This document shows, one piece after another, positions 14,175-21,109 of a stretch of 49,340 nucleotides of DNA. Each line of letters opens with the position of its first letter. The stretch's first letter is position 1. Source of the stretch: a virus. The stretch lies in IMG/VR virus record IMGVR_UViG_3300035670_000322, positions 1-49,340 of that record; one strand, given 5' to 3'. The notes below the pieces were generated by a model. It worked only from the letters and a program-made list of their open reading frames with translations, was not told the DNA's origin and did not search any database. The position numbers and the translations under genes were made by a program.

Positions 14175-14372
14175 ATGAATAAACAAATTGTTATTGTTGA
14201 ATATCGCAACGGCCCAACTATTGGGTATCATTTTAAATCTGATGTCAAATTAGATCCTATTGATATTCATAATTGGCTAGTTCAGAATGATGATTTTGAT
14301 GCAGAAAAAGATAGCTTTACTATCATTGATGATGTGATTGATGTAAGTTATACAAAAAATCCAGTTAAATGA
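14175..14372 (+). CDS. Hypothetical protein (65 aa)
   Basis: The ATG at 14175, one base after the previous stop, is preferred to an upstream in-frame codon that would overlap. The product begins MNKQIVIVEYRNGPTIGYHF and is mostly beta-strands. The stop overlaps the next gene (ATGA). Confidence 0.5.
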   Translation: MNKQIVIVEYRNGPTIGYHFKSDVKLDPIDIHNWLVQNDDFDAEKDSFTIIDDVIDVSYTKNPVK

Positions 14373-14554
14373 ATACATACAAAATCCCTTGCACTTGGCA
14401 AATGTATGGTTATTACCATATCGAAGCAAACAGCATAAAAGAAGCATTACAAAAAGCAGAAGATTCTAATCTTCCAACTGATGCTGATTTTGTAGAAGGT
14501 AGTTTTGAAATTGATAATGAAATGATTCCTTTTTATAATTCAAAAGAGGAATGA
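14369..14554 (+). CDS. Small conserved-looking phage protein (61 aa)
   Basis: MNTYKIPCTWQMYGYYHIEA, then a helix (SIKEALQKAEDSNLP) and an acidic end. This beta-alpha-beta layout, a strand pair around an EALQKAE helix, is common in small phage proteins of unknown role. Coupled to the previous gene by ATGA. Confidence 0.55.
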   Translation: MNTYKIPCTWQMYGYYHIEANSIKEALQKAEDSNLPTDADFVEGSFEIDNEMIPFYNSKEE

Positions 14555-14555
14555 T

Positions 14556-14642
14556 ATGTTCAAAATCTTTTTGATATATTTAATTCCGGCTATTGTTTTA
14601 ATTAGCCTGGCAATTTATTTATCAGAAACAATACTTAAATAG
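14556..14642 (+). CDS. Tiny single-span membrane peptide (28 aa)
   Basis: MFKIFLIYLIPAIVLISLAI is a classic single span with a short polar tail. It begins one base after the previous stop and ends the plus-strand operon. Confidence 0.42.
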   Translation: MFKIFLIYLIPAIVLISLAIYLSETILK

Positions 14643-14747
14643 TGATCGCTAAATAGTTAAATACAAATAGCTAAATAGTGATATATAAATAGTTAAATAG
14701 TTAGCGTTAACCTGGTGTAACCCCTTGATTATCAAGGGTTTACGCAT

Positions 14748-14804
14748 GGGGCCCCACCTTTTGTAAGTCCTTGATTATCAACGACTTACGCAAGGAGGGG
14801 CCCC
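14748..14804. repeat. 57-bp GGGGCCCC palindrome, copy 3
   Basis: Core TTGATTATCAA. A partial unit (CCTTGATTATCAAGG) stands just to the left. To the right, 14,807-14,847 is an inverted repeat AGCAAG...TGCCAA/TTGGCA...TTGCT. The gap 14,643-14,993 holds no gene; its left end has reiterated TAAATAG words and its right end poly-T/poly-A tracts. Confidence 0.85.
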
Positions 14805-14993
14805 ACAGCAAGTGCCGTGCCAAGTGCCGGTTGGCATGAAAATTGCTCGCGCTATTTTTATTTATTAATTTTTTTTAATTTTTTTTAATTAAAAAAAGCA
14901 ATGGTGTTTCAATGGGCCATAACACAATCCCGTTGCAAGATCTCCTTGCACACCATGCCATTGCTTTATCGTCTTTTTTCCAACAAAATTAAT

Positions 14994-15239
14994 TTAAAAG
15001 AAAGCAAGATCAATTTCATTAATTCGATCAAATCGAAAACTCCGCCAACCTGCTTTTTGATTTGCGCCGGTATTTGCCAATTTCCAGGCTTTGAAACCGA
15101 CAATTTGATTCTCATCTTTCTTTTTATTACGAAAAAGATGCTTTGAAAGACGGAAAACTTTATAAACAGCTTGATTGCCGTCTTCGCGAGTGTAATTAAT
15201 TACTTCAAAAGGTGCAATGTATTTTTTAATTGTGTGCAT
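14994..15239 (-). CDS. Small WYL-like / SH3-like beta protein (81 aa)
   Basis: The C-terminal pattern GWRSFRFDRINEIDL resembles the end of WYL-type beta domains (a conserved arginine, then FxxDRI), which sense ligands or nucleic acid in bacterial regulators. The protein is short and carries no helix-turn-helix. The similarity is by motif only. First of a minus-strand series. Confidence 0.45.
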   Translation of the reverse strand: MHTIKKYIAPFEVINYTREDGNQAVYKVFRLSKHLFRNKKKDENQIVGFKAWKLANTGANQKAGWRSFRFDRINEIDLAFF

Positions 15240-15253
15240 GATATGTTGTTTGT

Positions 15254-15439
15254 TTAGTTTTTAGAAGGAAACTCGAAAATCACATTGTCGCGATTGCTTA
15301 CGATTTTTGCGGATCTAAACTCATCTTTTGTAATGAAGGATCCGAGTTTTTCAAAAGCTGCCGTTGAACCTTCGCGATTGTGCGGGAAAGTAAAGAAAGA
15401 CGTGCAGGCTTCGGTTTCAACAATCAATTCGTATTTCAT
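15254..15439 (-). CDS. Hypothetical protein (61 aa)
   Basis: Starts MKYELIVETEACTSFFTFPH and ends VIFEFPSKN; a beta-alpha-beta peptide. A longer in-frame version would run 143 nt into the Gp88-family gene, so the internal ATG at 15439 is preferred. No family recognised. Confidence 0.5.
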   Translation of the reverse strand: MKYELIVETEACTSFFTFPHNREGSTAAFEKLGSFITKDEFRSAKIVSNRDNVIFEFPSKN

Positions 15440-15500
15440 TTTTGTTGAGAACAGATTACCAGAAGCAACGCCACCGTCAATACCAGAAACAACATTTTTT

Positions 15501-16130
15501 TCAGTGCAGTTTATAGTTGACGTTCTCGACCGTCTTGTCCCAACACGCCCGACAGGAAAGGCACTTGTTGCCCTGACTTGGCGCTGGACAATTGAAGCCA
15601 GACTTGGTGACGCCTGACGTGACCAGTCCCAAAAGTTTTGCAATCGTGGTGGGTGGTGCTCCGTTGATCTTCAGAGCAGACAACCGAATCGTGAGGTTTG
15701 AAGGTAAGTCGCCGTTACGCCTTTTCCAAGCCGCAACCGTGCTGAACTCACGGGTAGGAAGCCAGAACTTGATTTCCGGCAGGTTACGGGCAACTTGCAC
15801 GATCTTGTCCAGATGATCAAGGTCTTGAATGTCGCCGGAATCGTGCCAACGGAAGTAACCGCTGGACTCGGTGCCACGAATTGCAATCGTCATGGCCTGA
15901 ACCCACAGCTCGTTTTTCAGGTTGGCGAAGCGCCTTTCGAGCGCATTTTGTACGTTGGGGAAACCGTATCTGCCCTTGAGAGCATAGCATTTGGAACAGA
16001 TGGTGTCCGCAACGTTGCGGAGCTTTTGTCCCGTTTTGCAATACTTCGCCGGGATGCTAAACCCATGGCAGGGCATCTTAGATGGGGCGGAAAGTCCGCC
16101 CACGTATTCAATCGCTTGTGCAAGTTTCAT
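15501..16130 (-). CDS. Gp88 family protein (209 aa)
   Basis: The arrangement fits the phage/plasmid Gp88 family: an N-terminal MPCHGFSIPAKYC, a cysteine pair CSKCYALKGRYGF, a conserved FRWHDSGDIQDLDHL, the motif KFWLPTREF, and a final cysteine set CLSCRACWD. The cysteines suggest a metal or iron-sulfur centre. The biochemical role is unknown. GC-richer than the phage core, like the DUF932 gene that often accompanies it elsewhere. It follows a small coiled-coil gene by 12 nt. Confidence 0.8.
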   Translation of the reverse strand: MKLAQAIEYVGGLSAPSKMPCHGFSIPAKYCKTGQKLRNVADTICSKCYALKGRYGFPNVQNALERRFANLKNELWVQAMTIAIRGTESSGYFRWHDSGDIQDLDHLDKIVQVARNLPEIKFWLPTREFSTVAAWKRRNGDLPSNLTIRLSALKINGAPPTTIAKLLGLVTSGVTKSGFNCPAPSQGNKCLSCRACWDKTVENVNYKLH

Positions 16131-16142
16131 GTTGAGAAGAGA

Positions 16143-16328
16143 CTAGTCGAGGAGCGCCCGACGTGCAAGGACTTTTTGCAAGATTTCGCGCTCAATTTGC
16201 TGCCTGGTTTTTTCCTTTTCCAGCCAGATTTTCCTTGCGTTTTCGCGAGCGTTTCGAGCTTGCGTTTCCTTTTCTTTGCGTTCGTGAGCAGACCATCGAA
16301 GACTTCGGGGAATCCAGTTATTTTTCAT
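16143..16328 (-). CDS. Small charged coiled-coil protein (61 aa)
   Basis: Nearly all Arg, Lys, Glu and Gln in a single helix (ARKIWLEKEKTRQQIEREIL). It probably forms a coiled coil or binds nucleic acid. It lies directly upstream of the Gp88-family gene on the same strand. No family recognised. Confidence 0.5.
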   Translation of the reverse strand: MKNNWIPRSLRWSAHERKEKETQARNARENARKIWLEKEKTRQQIEREILQKVLARRALLD

Positions 16329-16469
16329 GCGAACATCTTAGGCTTGACAATGGAGTCAACAAGCTTTTTTTGCATTTTTCTTTTTTGTGATGTTGGCATG
16401 ACTCTTGCTGGGGAGCAGAAGCCGTGCCAAGCGCCTGGAAAATACCGAAAAAAACCTCTTGATTTTTTT

Positions 16470-16526
16470 GGGGCCCCTCTTTTTGTAAGTCCTTGATTAT
16501 CAACGACTTACGTAAGGTGGGGCCCC
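16470..16526. repeat. 57-bp GGGGCCCC palindrome, copy 4
   Basis: Core TTGATTATCAA with CGTAAGG on the right arm. Flanked left by TTGGCATGACTCTTGCT/AGCAGAAGCCGTGCCAA around a GGGG loop, and right by AGCAAGTTCCATGCCAA/TTGGCACGGTTCGTGCT. The gap 16,329-16,583 holds only these repeats. Confidence 0.88.
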
Positions 16527-16583
16527 ATAGCAAGTTCCATGCCAAGTCCAGGTTGGCACGGTTCGTGCTGGCGCTATTGTCAA

Positions 16584-16820
16584 TTACTTATTGTCAATAA
16601 AATTACTCATTCTAACTTTATCATATTGAATGTCATTTAAAAGTTCTTCCAATACTTCAATTTCATTCTCGCGAGTGCCATTATTAGATGATGGGCGGAA
16701 AACTAATTTACAATCTGAATCGCGAAGATTCAATAACAAAGTGCGAAGTGCAAAACGCACATCAGTCATTTGCACAATTGAAAGGACATAATTAAATTGA
16801 GGGTCAAGTTGTGTATTCAT
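16584..16820 (-). CDS. Small paralogous helical protein, member 1 (78 aa)
   Basis: Shares a pattern with the genes at 16,836 and 17,597: an N-terminal FNYVLSIVQMTDVRFALRTL, a variable middle, then ELLNDIQYDKVRMSNF. Two helices with a conserved aromatic start suggest a small helical-hairpin protein. Function unknown. The three genes are tandem duplicates within the minus-strand array. Confidence 0.58.
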   Translation of the reverse strand: MNTQLDPQFNYVLSIVQMTDVRFALRTLLLNLRDSDCKLVFRPSSNNGTRENEIEVLEELLNDIQYDKVRMSNFIDNK

Positions 16821-16835
16821 ATTTATTATTAATTA

Positions 16836-17066
16836 TTAAAACTCAATTCGCTCAACAAAGTTATCAAGTCTGGTCTTGCTGTATTCAATATCATTCAAAA
16901 GTTTCTTAAGCTCTTGAATCTGAGTGTGACAATCGCCACCCTTGGCGAAATTGTACATATTCATATCATTCTCAAGACGACGAATCAAAGTTCCAATTGC
17001 CCAGCGAATATCAACTAATTGATTTCCGCTCACAACATAATTAGTAATTGGATCAATGTTATTCAT
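16836..17066 (-). CDS. Small paralogous helical protein, member 2 (76 aa)
   Basis: TNYVVSGNQLVDIRWAIGTL and KKLLNDIEYSKTRLDNF align directly with member 1. The middle segment differs and carries a His/Cys pair (GGDCHTQ). The two genes are 15 nt apart and probably co-transcribed. Confidence 0.58.
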   Translation of the reverse strand: MNNIDPITNYVVSGNQLVDIRWAIGTLIRRLENDMNMYNFAKGGDCHTQIQELKKLLNDIEYSKTRLDNFVERIEF

Positions 17067-17091
17067 ATAAGTATAATGTGTTAGTTAGTTA

Positions 17092-17313
17092 TTAAATGAA
17101 CATCCGCTCTTCGTAAACTATAATTGAAGCCAAATGACTGTTCTCATTGTTCAATTGATTCAACTCGTCAGAAGTTAATTCAGTTCCATCTACAAAAGAT
17201 GCAGATGCGATATAAGCGTCAACAAAGTCAGGATAATCGCAACGATCAATTCCTTCGATGTCGAAACTCCTAGGATCAACTTGCTTACCGTTCAGTGTTA
17301 TTTCGTCCTTCAT
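17092..17313 (-). CDS. Small acidic phage protein (73 aa)
   Basis: An acidic protein with the segment CDYPDFVDAYIASASF, then DGTELTSDELNQLNNEN. The PDFxDAYI...G.ELT..ELxxLN pattern recurs in small proteins of many phages and plasmids; the role is unknown. The ATG is positioned by a strong promoter module with a 9-nt gap, so the message should be leaderless. Confidence 0.6.
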   Translation of the reverse strand: MKDEITLNGKQVDPRSFDIEGIDRCDYPDFVDAYIASASFVDGTELTSDELNQLNNENSHLASIIVYEERMFI

Positions 17314-17322
17314 TGTGGCTAT

Positions 17323-17351
17323 AGCCTACAGGACGGACGCAAAACCGTCAA
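17323..17351 (-). promoter_or_regulatory. Cassette promoter module a
   Basis: On the minus strand: TTGACG, 17-nt spacer, TAGGCT, then 9 nt to the ATG at 17313. The GGCTATAGCC palindrome covers the -10 and start region, and CTGCACAGAAGTTG precedes the -35. Confidence 0.8.
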
Positions 17352-17489
17352 CAACTTCTGTGCAGATTTTCTGAGAAACAAGTTTCATGCCAATCGCCTG
17401 GACAATCGCTCTTGGCACGAAGGTTGCTGGGGGAGCAGAAGTCATGCCAAGCGCCTGGAAAATACCGAAAAAAATTTCTTGATTTTTTT

Positions 17490-17546
17490 GGGGCCCCCCT
17501 TTTTGTAAGTCCTTGATTATCAACGACTTACACAAGGAGGGGCCCC
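17490..17546. repeat. 57-bp GGGGCCCC palindrome, copy 5
   Basis: Core TTGATTATCAA. It carries the clearest flanking inverted repeats: TTGGCACGAAGGTTGCT/AGCAGAAGTCATGCCAA on the left and AGCAAGTTCCGTGCCAA/TTGGCACGTTTCCTGCT on the right. Confidence 0.9.
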
Positions 17547-17596
17547 ACAGCAAGTTCCGTGCCAAGTCCAGGTTGGCACGTTTCCTGCTCAGGTTA

Positions 17597-17821
17597 TTAA
17601 TTTACATTTGTCGTATTGGCATATTTCAAATTGGAATAGTCAGTATCAATTAACAATTGTTCCAATTCTTTTTTGTATTTAGAAAAGTAAGAATTATCAC
17701 TCAATTCTTCTTTCTTAATCTGCTCTTCGAGCCTGACAATTAGAAGTTCAACCGCAACGTGCAAACTAATCAATTTAAGCGGATCGATAACGTAGTTAAA
17801 AGCGTATTTATGTTCGTTCAT
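17597..17821 (-). CDS. Small paralogous helical protein, member 3 (74 aa)
   Basis: FNYVIDPLKLISLHVAVELL and EQLLIDTDYSNLKYANT match the conserved ends of members 1 and 2. The middle is lysine-rich. It is separated from them by a repeat module and one unrelated gene, as if the array had been rearranged. Confidence 0.55.
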   Translation of the reverse strand: MNEHKYAFNYVIDPLKLISLHVAVELLIVRLEEQIKKEELSDNSYFSKYKKELEQLLIDTDYSNLKYANTTNVN

Positions 17822-17879
17822 ATGTTGTTTGTTTTATTTATTAGTAAAATGACGATGCAGATAATTAGTAAAATGTACA

Positions 17880-18026
17880 TTAGAAAGGAAACATGATTTC
17901 AGTTGCCGCTTCCAAACTTAGATATTGATCCATATTGTTATCATCAGGCCAAGTCGGATTTGAATCTTCAGTAATTACTTCCTCAACTTCAATCTGCGCC
18001 AATCCAATTTCAATGTTGTTGTCCAT
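17880..18026 (-). CDS. Small acidic protein (48 aa)
   Basis: MDNNIEIGLAQIEVEEVITE continues to LSLEAATEIMFPF, an acidic peptide with a final helix. It lies in line with the other minus-strand mini-genes and has AT-rich codons. Not recognised. Confidence 0.45.
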   Translation of the reverse strand: MDNNIEIGLAQIEVEEVITEDSNPTWPDDNNMDQYLSLEAATEIMFPF

Positions 18027-18040
18027 ATGTGTTGTTATTA

Positions 18041-18262
18041 TTAGTTGTTAATTTCAAATGCGACCAACTCTTCGATTTGTTCATAATGCTTTGCCCGAGA
18101 ACAAATCCAATCCCAATCTTCTGATGAAACATTATCAACTGGTTTCATCTCCATGATGAAAACATTGTTTGAAAGAGAAACGCGATACCAAACTTCGATT
18201 TGGGTTTCGCAGAAAGTGATCGTAACGGAGGGATAGTTGTTTGTGTTCATTGCGTCCTTCAT
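18041..18262 (-). CDS. Hypothetical protein (73 aa)
   Basis: Beta-strands (VTITFCETQIEVWYRVSL) followed by a tryptophan-rich helix (SSEDWDWICSRAKHYEQIEE). The start at 18262 is fixed by a promoter module; a second Met four codons later is possible. Unknown function. Confidence 0.55.
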   Translation of the reverse strand: MKDAMNTNNYPSVTITFCETQIEVWYRVSLSNNVFIMEMKPVDNVSSEDWDWICSRAKHYEQIEELVAFEINN

Positions 18263-18271
18263 TGTGGCTAA

Positions 18272-18300
18272 AGCCTATCGGAAGGCTGGTTCCCGGTCAA
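18272..18300 (-). promoter_or_regulatory. Cassette promoter module b
   Basis: TTGACC, 17-nt spacer, TAGGCT, 9 nt to the ATG at 18262. The spacer differs from the other copies while the spacing is unchanged, so the geometry is selected. Confidence 0.75.
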
Positions 18301-18424
18301 TACTTCTGCACAGATATTTTCAGAAACAAGTTTCATGCCAATCGCCTGGAGAATAGCTCTTGGCACGAAGATTGCTGGGGAAGCAGAAGTCATGCCAAGA
18401 TCATGTTGGCACGATAGTTGCTAC

Positions 18425-18481
18425 GGGGCCCCACCTTCTGTAAGTCCCTCAGTATCAACGACTTACGCAAGGAGGGGCCCC
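18425..18481. repeat. 57-bp GGGGCCCC palindrome, copy 6
   Basis: Core CTCAGTATCAAC. Flanked by ATGCCAAGATC/TTGGCACGATAGTTGCT on the left and GCAAGTTCCATGCCAA on the right. Confidence 0.88.
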
Positions 18482-18523
18482 AAGCAAGTTCCATGCCAAG
18501 TCTAGGTTGGCACGAAAATTGCT

Positions 18524-18772
18524 TTATTTATTTATCATTTCAGCATATTCATCAAACACTTCTGTCTTAACAGTATAACCATCACAAATCATTTTGGCGT
18601 CATCACTATTTATATCATCTAAAAAACATTCAATGTCTTTTTTGTTTTGTATATATAAATCACTTTCTTTACCATTAGAAAGATAATTGTATTTACTGAC
18701 TTCAATTATATTTACATTACCAAACCAAACGTGCAAATGGCCGATTTTGTTTTGTTTAATTGTTGCAATCAT
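18524..18772 (-). CDS. Hypothetical protein (82 aa)
   Basis: Beta-rich (IGHLHVWFGNVNIIEVSKY) with an acidic second half. Its start overlaps the end of the upstream gene by 17 nt. No family recognised. Confidence 0.52.
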   Translation of the reverse strand: MIATIKQNKIGHLHVWFGNVNIIEVSKYNYLSNGKESDLYIQNKKDIECFLDDINSDDAKMICDGYTVKTEVFDEYAEMINK

Positions 18773-18950
18773 ACTTTTTAAGAATCAACTTTTTTTTCGC
18801 TTGCTCACTCCATTTTCTTCCTTGCGTATGCGTATAAATCTTTCCATCACCAATAGAATAACCAACTTCGTTCATTTCTGAATCAAAGAAGTATTGCATA
18901 AAAGGAACGCCATTCTCAAAACGGCCAATGTATTTAATTGTCGCGAGCAT
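18756..18950 (-). CDS. Hypothetical protein (64 aa)
   Basis: Begins MLATIKYIGRFENGVPFMQY, similar in its first residues (MxATIK) to the 82-aa gene behind it, and ends in a basic helix (WSEQAKKKLILKKY). It could be a distant paralogue. Not assignable. Confidence 0.5.
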   Translation of the reverse strand: MLATIKYIGRFENGVPFMQYFFDSEMNEVGYSIGDGKIYTHTQGRKWSEQAKKKLILKKYDCNN

Positions 18951-18967
18951 ATTAAACTTTCATATTA

Positions 18968-19177
18968 TTATATACCAAAATCTACAGTTTTTGTCACTTC
19001 GTTGTATTCGATGCCATTTATACTAGTAAAAGATTCGTCGTATTGTTCAACATAAACAAATCTTGTGCTGGTTTCGTAGTTTCTAGCGTATTCTTCTTTG
19101 ACTCGGATTTTTGTATTTGGCGGAATAGTCTTGAAAAACTCGATAACATCAGCAACAGTAATGATTTTATTGTTCAT
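18968..19177 (-). CDS. Hypothetical protein (69 aa)
   Basis: Starts with a helix (TVADVIEFFKTIPPNTKIRV) and continues as strands. The pattern of helix, Pro-Pro-Asn turn, then strand is shared by many small phage proteins. Five nt separate it from the next gene upstream, so the group 18.5-19.4 kb is one operon. Confidence 0.52.
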   Translation of the reverse strand: MNNKIITVADVIEFFKTIPPNTKIRVKEEYARNYETSTRFVYVEQYDESFTSINGIEYNEVTKTVDFGI

Positions 19178-19182
19178 ATTTA

Positions 19183-19392
19183 TTATAGTCCAAAATCATT
19201 TAACTCAGTAACTTTAACACAATCTCTGCTTTTATCAATCTTCTCTATATAAAAATACAAATCATTAGTATCGAAACTGATTAAAGAAACATATTCGTTT
19301 TTATATTTTGCCGTTTTATATCTGGGACACTTAGCAAAGAAATTGCGCCCATATTTCTTTAACAATTCCGCAATCAATTTAAGGTCCGACAT
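19183..19392 (-). CDS. Hypothetical protein (69 aa)
   Basis: MSDLKLIAELLKKYGRNFFA is an amphipathic helix; strands follow. It is first of the 18.5-19.4 kb operon. No family recognised. Confidence 0.5.
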   Translation of the reverse strand: MSDLKLIAELLKKYGRNFFAKCPRYKTAKYKNEYVSLISFDTNDLYFYIEKIDKSRDCVKVTELNDFGL

Positions 19393-19422
19393 GAGAAAAA
19401 GGTATCAGATTTTTTGTGGGTG

Positions 19423-19800
19423 TCAAAGATTTTTTTGGATTTTTTTCCAGTAGCCGTTCGTCGCTGCCTTGTTCTTGCGCCAACCGCACCCGCCGTTGTG
19501 GCAACGCGCCAACGTCTCGAAGTCAAGGTTTTTCAGCGCAGTCGGTTCGTACTTTTGGAAGTACGCCAGAACCACCTTTCGCGCCACGTCAGGCTTGAAA
19601 ACGTCGCCGTGCTTCGCCTTCACACCTGAGTCTTTGAAGTACGCTGGGCGGATTTGGTACAGGCCAAGAGCATTTTCTTTCTTGTTGACAGCCTTCGGAT
19701 TGTTGCTGCTCTCGACCTTCGCGACAGCATCGAGAAAGGTGTTGAGATCGGCAGCAGAGACAGAGAACGAGACGAGCAGGATAGCAAGTAATTTTCGCAT
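19423..19800 (-). CDS. Secreted lytic transglycosylase / lysozyme-like protein (125 aa)
   Basis: The signal peptide MRKLLAILLVSFSVSAA precedes a compact lysozyme-like SLT domain. The catalytic glutamate is E30 in KVESSNNPKAV; the GLYQI motif (residues 46-50) and the ARCHNGG motif (residues 98-104) are in the expected order. It should cleave peptidoglycan after export, as an endolysin or as a host-wall remodelling enzyme during infection. GC-richer than the neighbours. No holin is adjacent, although several tiny membrane proteins are near. Confidence 0.82.
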   Translation of the reverse strand: MRKLLAILLVSFSVSAADLNTFLDAVAKVESSNNPKAVNKKENALGLYQIRPAYFKDSGVKAKHGDVFKPDVARKVVLAYFQKYEPTALKNLDFETLARCHNGGCGWRKNKAATNGYWKKIQKNL

Positions 19801-19841
19801 AGGATTAGATTAGCAAGTGATTAGCAATGGTCAACTAGTAT

Positions 19842-20018
19842 TTACACCCAAACCTCGACGACCTTCACTGCGGCGTTCGTGGTGGTGTCGCGGATATACT
19901 GGGCGATTTCTTCAGCCTCCGTCTCATCGGAGACTTCGCACTCGAACTTCCAAAGGAAGCCGGGCTTGCTGAGAGTGAGAACGTGCCAGAGGATCTTGAT
20001 TTGCATACCGTGTTTCAT
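19842..20018 (-). CDS. Small acidic protein (58 aa)
   Basis: MKHGMQIKILWHVLTLSKPG, then a strand and a helix (SDETEAEEIAQYIRDTTTN), ending VKVVEVWV: a beta-alpha-beta mini-protein. It is too short for many gene finders, but a promoter module sits at the exact leaderless distance upstream, which supports it. Confidence 0.58.
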   Translation of the reverse strand: MKHGMQIKILWHVLTLSKPGFLWKFECEVSDETEAEEIAQYIRDTTTNAAVKVVEVWV

Positions 20019-20027
20019 TGTGGCTAT

Positions 20028-20056
20028 AGCCTACAGTGCGGACGCCGATCCGTCAA
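20028..20056 (-). promoter_or_regulatory. Cassette promoter module c
   Basis: TTGACG, 17-nt spacer, TAGGCT, 9 nt to the ATG at 20018. Confidence 0.8.
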
Positions 20057-20125
20057 CAACTTCTGTGCAGATTTTCGTCAGAAAAAAATCACCTGGTTTT
20101 TCAAGGTTGGCACGATACATGCTGG

Positions 20126-20182
20126 GGGGCCCCTCTTTTTGTAAGTCTCTCAGAATCAAGGACTTACGCAAGGTGGGGCCCC
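20126..20182. repeat. 57-bp GGGGCCCC palindrome, copy 7
   Basis: Core CTCAGAATCAAGG, with GTGGGGCCCC on the right end. Followed by AGCAAGAGTCATGCCAA/TTGGCACGTTACTTGCT. Confidence 0.87.
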
Positions 20183-20239
20183 ATAGCAAGAGTCATGCCA
20201 ACTTCAACTTGGCACGTTACTTGCTTTCTATTTAATTGA

Positions 20240-20368
20240 ACTATTTATTTACAAATTTGAGAGATAATTGAGCAAATTGGTATCAAATTGATTCAAATCT
20301 GAACCATATTGATTCAAATTTGAACCATATATATACAAATTGGTATATATATTTTTATATATATTATT
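20240..20368. repeat. AT-rich tract with tandem TTGATTCAAATYTGAACCATA repeats
   Basis: Two 21-bp direct repeats of TTGATTCAAATYTGAACCAT type lie end to end at about 20,288-20,330. They are flanked by AAATTGGTAT words and by AATTTGA strings on both sides. There is no gene. Tandem AT-rich repeats of this size resemble iterons or an operator array. The tract lies just past the stop of the 51-aa minus-strand gene. Confidence 0.5.
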
Positions 20369-20524
20369 TCAATTTACATATTTAACTTCATCAATTTCAT
20401 ATATAAATGCCCAATTTGAACAACCATTCTCCACATTTCTTACTCGAATTGATTCTGAACATATCTGTTCAACAACAAACCATTCATCATCAAAACGAAC
20501 AAAGCAATTAACATTTATGTTCAT
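20369..20524 (-). CDS. Small hypothetical protein (51 aa)
   Basis: Reads MNINVNCFVRFDDEWFVVEQ, then SESIRVRNVENG, a compact beta-sheet protein. The frame is AT-rich like its neighbours and starts seven nt after the 103-aa gene ends. No family recognised. Confidence 0.5.
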   Translation of the reverse strand: MNINVNCFVRFDDEWFVVEQICSESIRVRNVENGCSNWAFIYEIDEVKYVN

Positions 20525-20531
20525 ATATATA

Positions 20532-20843
20532 TTAAAAAACAGCTTTTTCCATTAACTTGCCAAACTCTTCACACCAATCTACAGGCCAAACTGGCAATTT
20601 ATCATTGTGATGAGACAATTGTCGGAAACAATAAACAATTTCGCCCCGATGTTCTCTTGTTGTTACATATCCGCTGATTCTCTTTCTATTCAAAACAATT
20701 GATGCAGGAATTGAAAAGAAAGTATCAGGTGTTGGCGCTAAACGACAAGCGCGAATTATTCCGTCAGAACAAAGCGCTCGATGCCCAGAAGGGGTATATA
20801 TACCCCAAGGTTGGCGCTGCGTTACATAAGTTCGATTGCCCAT
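20532..20843 (-). CDS. Hypothetical protein (103 aa)
   Basis: Starts MGNRTYVTQRQPWGIYTPSG, followed by RALCSDGIIRACRLAPTPDT. It reads like a small beta-barrel with many arginines, a composition that fits nucleic-acid binding, but no family is recognised. It sits in an operon with the 71-aa gene 7 nt upstream. Confidence 0.52.
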   Translation of the reverse strand: MGNRTYVTQRQPWGIYTPSGHRALCSDGIIRACRLAPTPDTFFSIPASIVLNRKRISGYVTTREHRGEIVYCFRQLSHHNDKLPVWPVDWCEEFGKLMEKAVF

Positions 20844-20850
20844 ATATATA

Positions 20851-21066
20851 TTAAACCGTCAATTTAAGATAATTATAATTGAGCTTCGTCTTTAACAAAG
20901 CGTCCAATTCGTCGCTTTGACGAATCAGAGAATTTATATTCGCATTTGGTGTAGTTAACTTGTAAACAGCGATCAACTCAGCAATTGCCAATTTCGCATT
21001 CTGCAATGCAACGCGAGTTTCAATTAAATCATCAGGATTGATAAGATATTGAGGTTTGTTGTCCAT
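20851..21066 (-). CDS. Small helical protein, possible fourth paralogue (71 aa)
   Basis: The N-terminal YLINPDDLIETRVALQNAKL resembles the YVVSxxxLVDIRxAI start of the three paralogues at 16.6-17.8 kb, and the helical continuation is similar. The C-terminus does not align well, so the relation is tentative. Confidence 0.48.
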   Translation of the reverse strand: MDNKPQYLINPDDLIETRVALQNAKLAIAELIAVYKLTTPNANINSLIRQSDELDALLKTKLNYNYLKLTV

Positions 21067-21109
21067 ATTGTGTTGTATTGTTATGTTGTTATTGAAAGAG
21101 AATTAAGTA

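Noticed and set aside
15440-15643. Upstream extension of the 61-aa gene at 15254-15439
   Set aside because: It would overlap the Gp88-family gene by 143 nt on the same strand and reads like its shadow.
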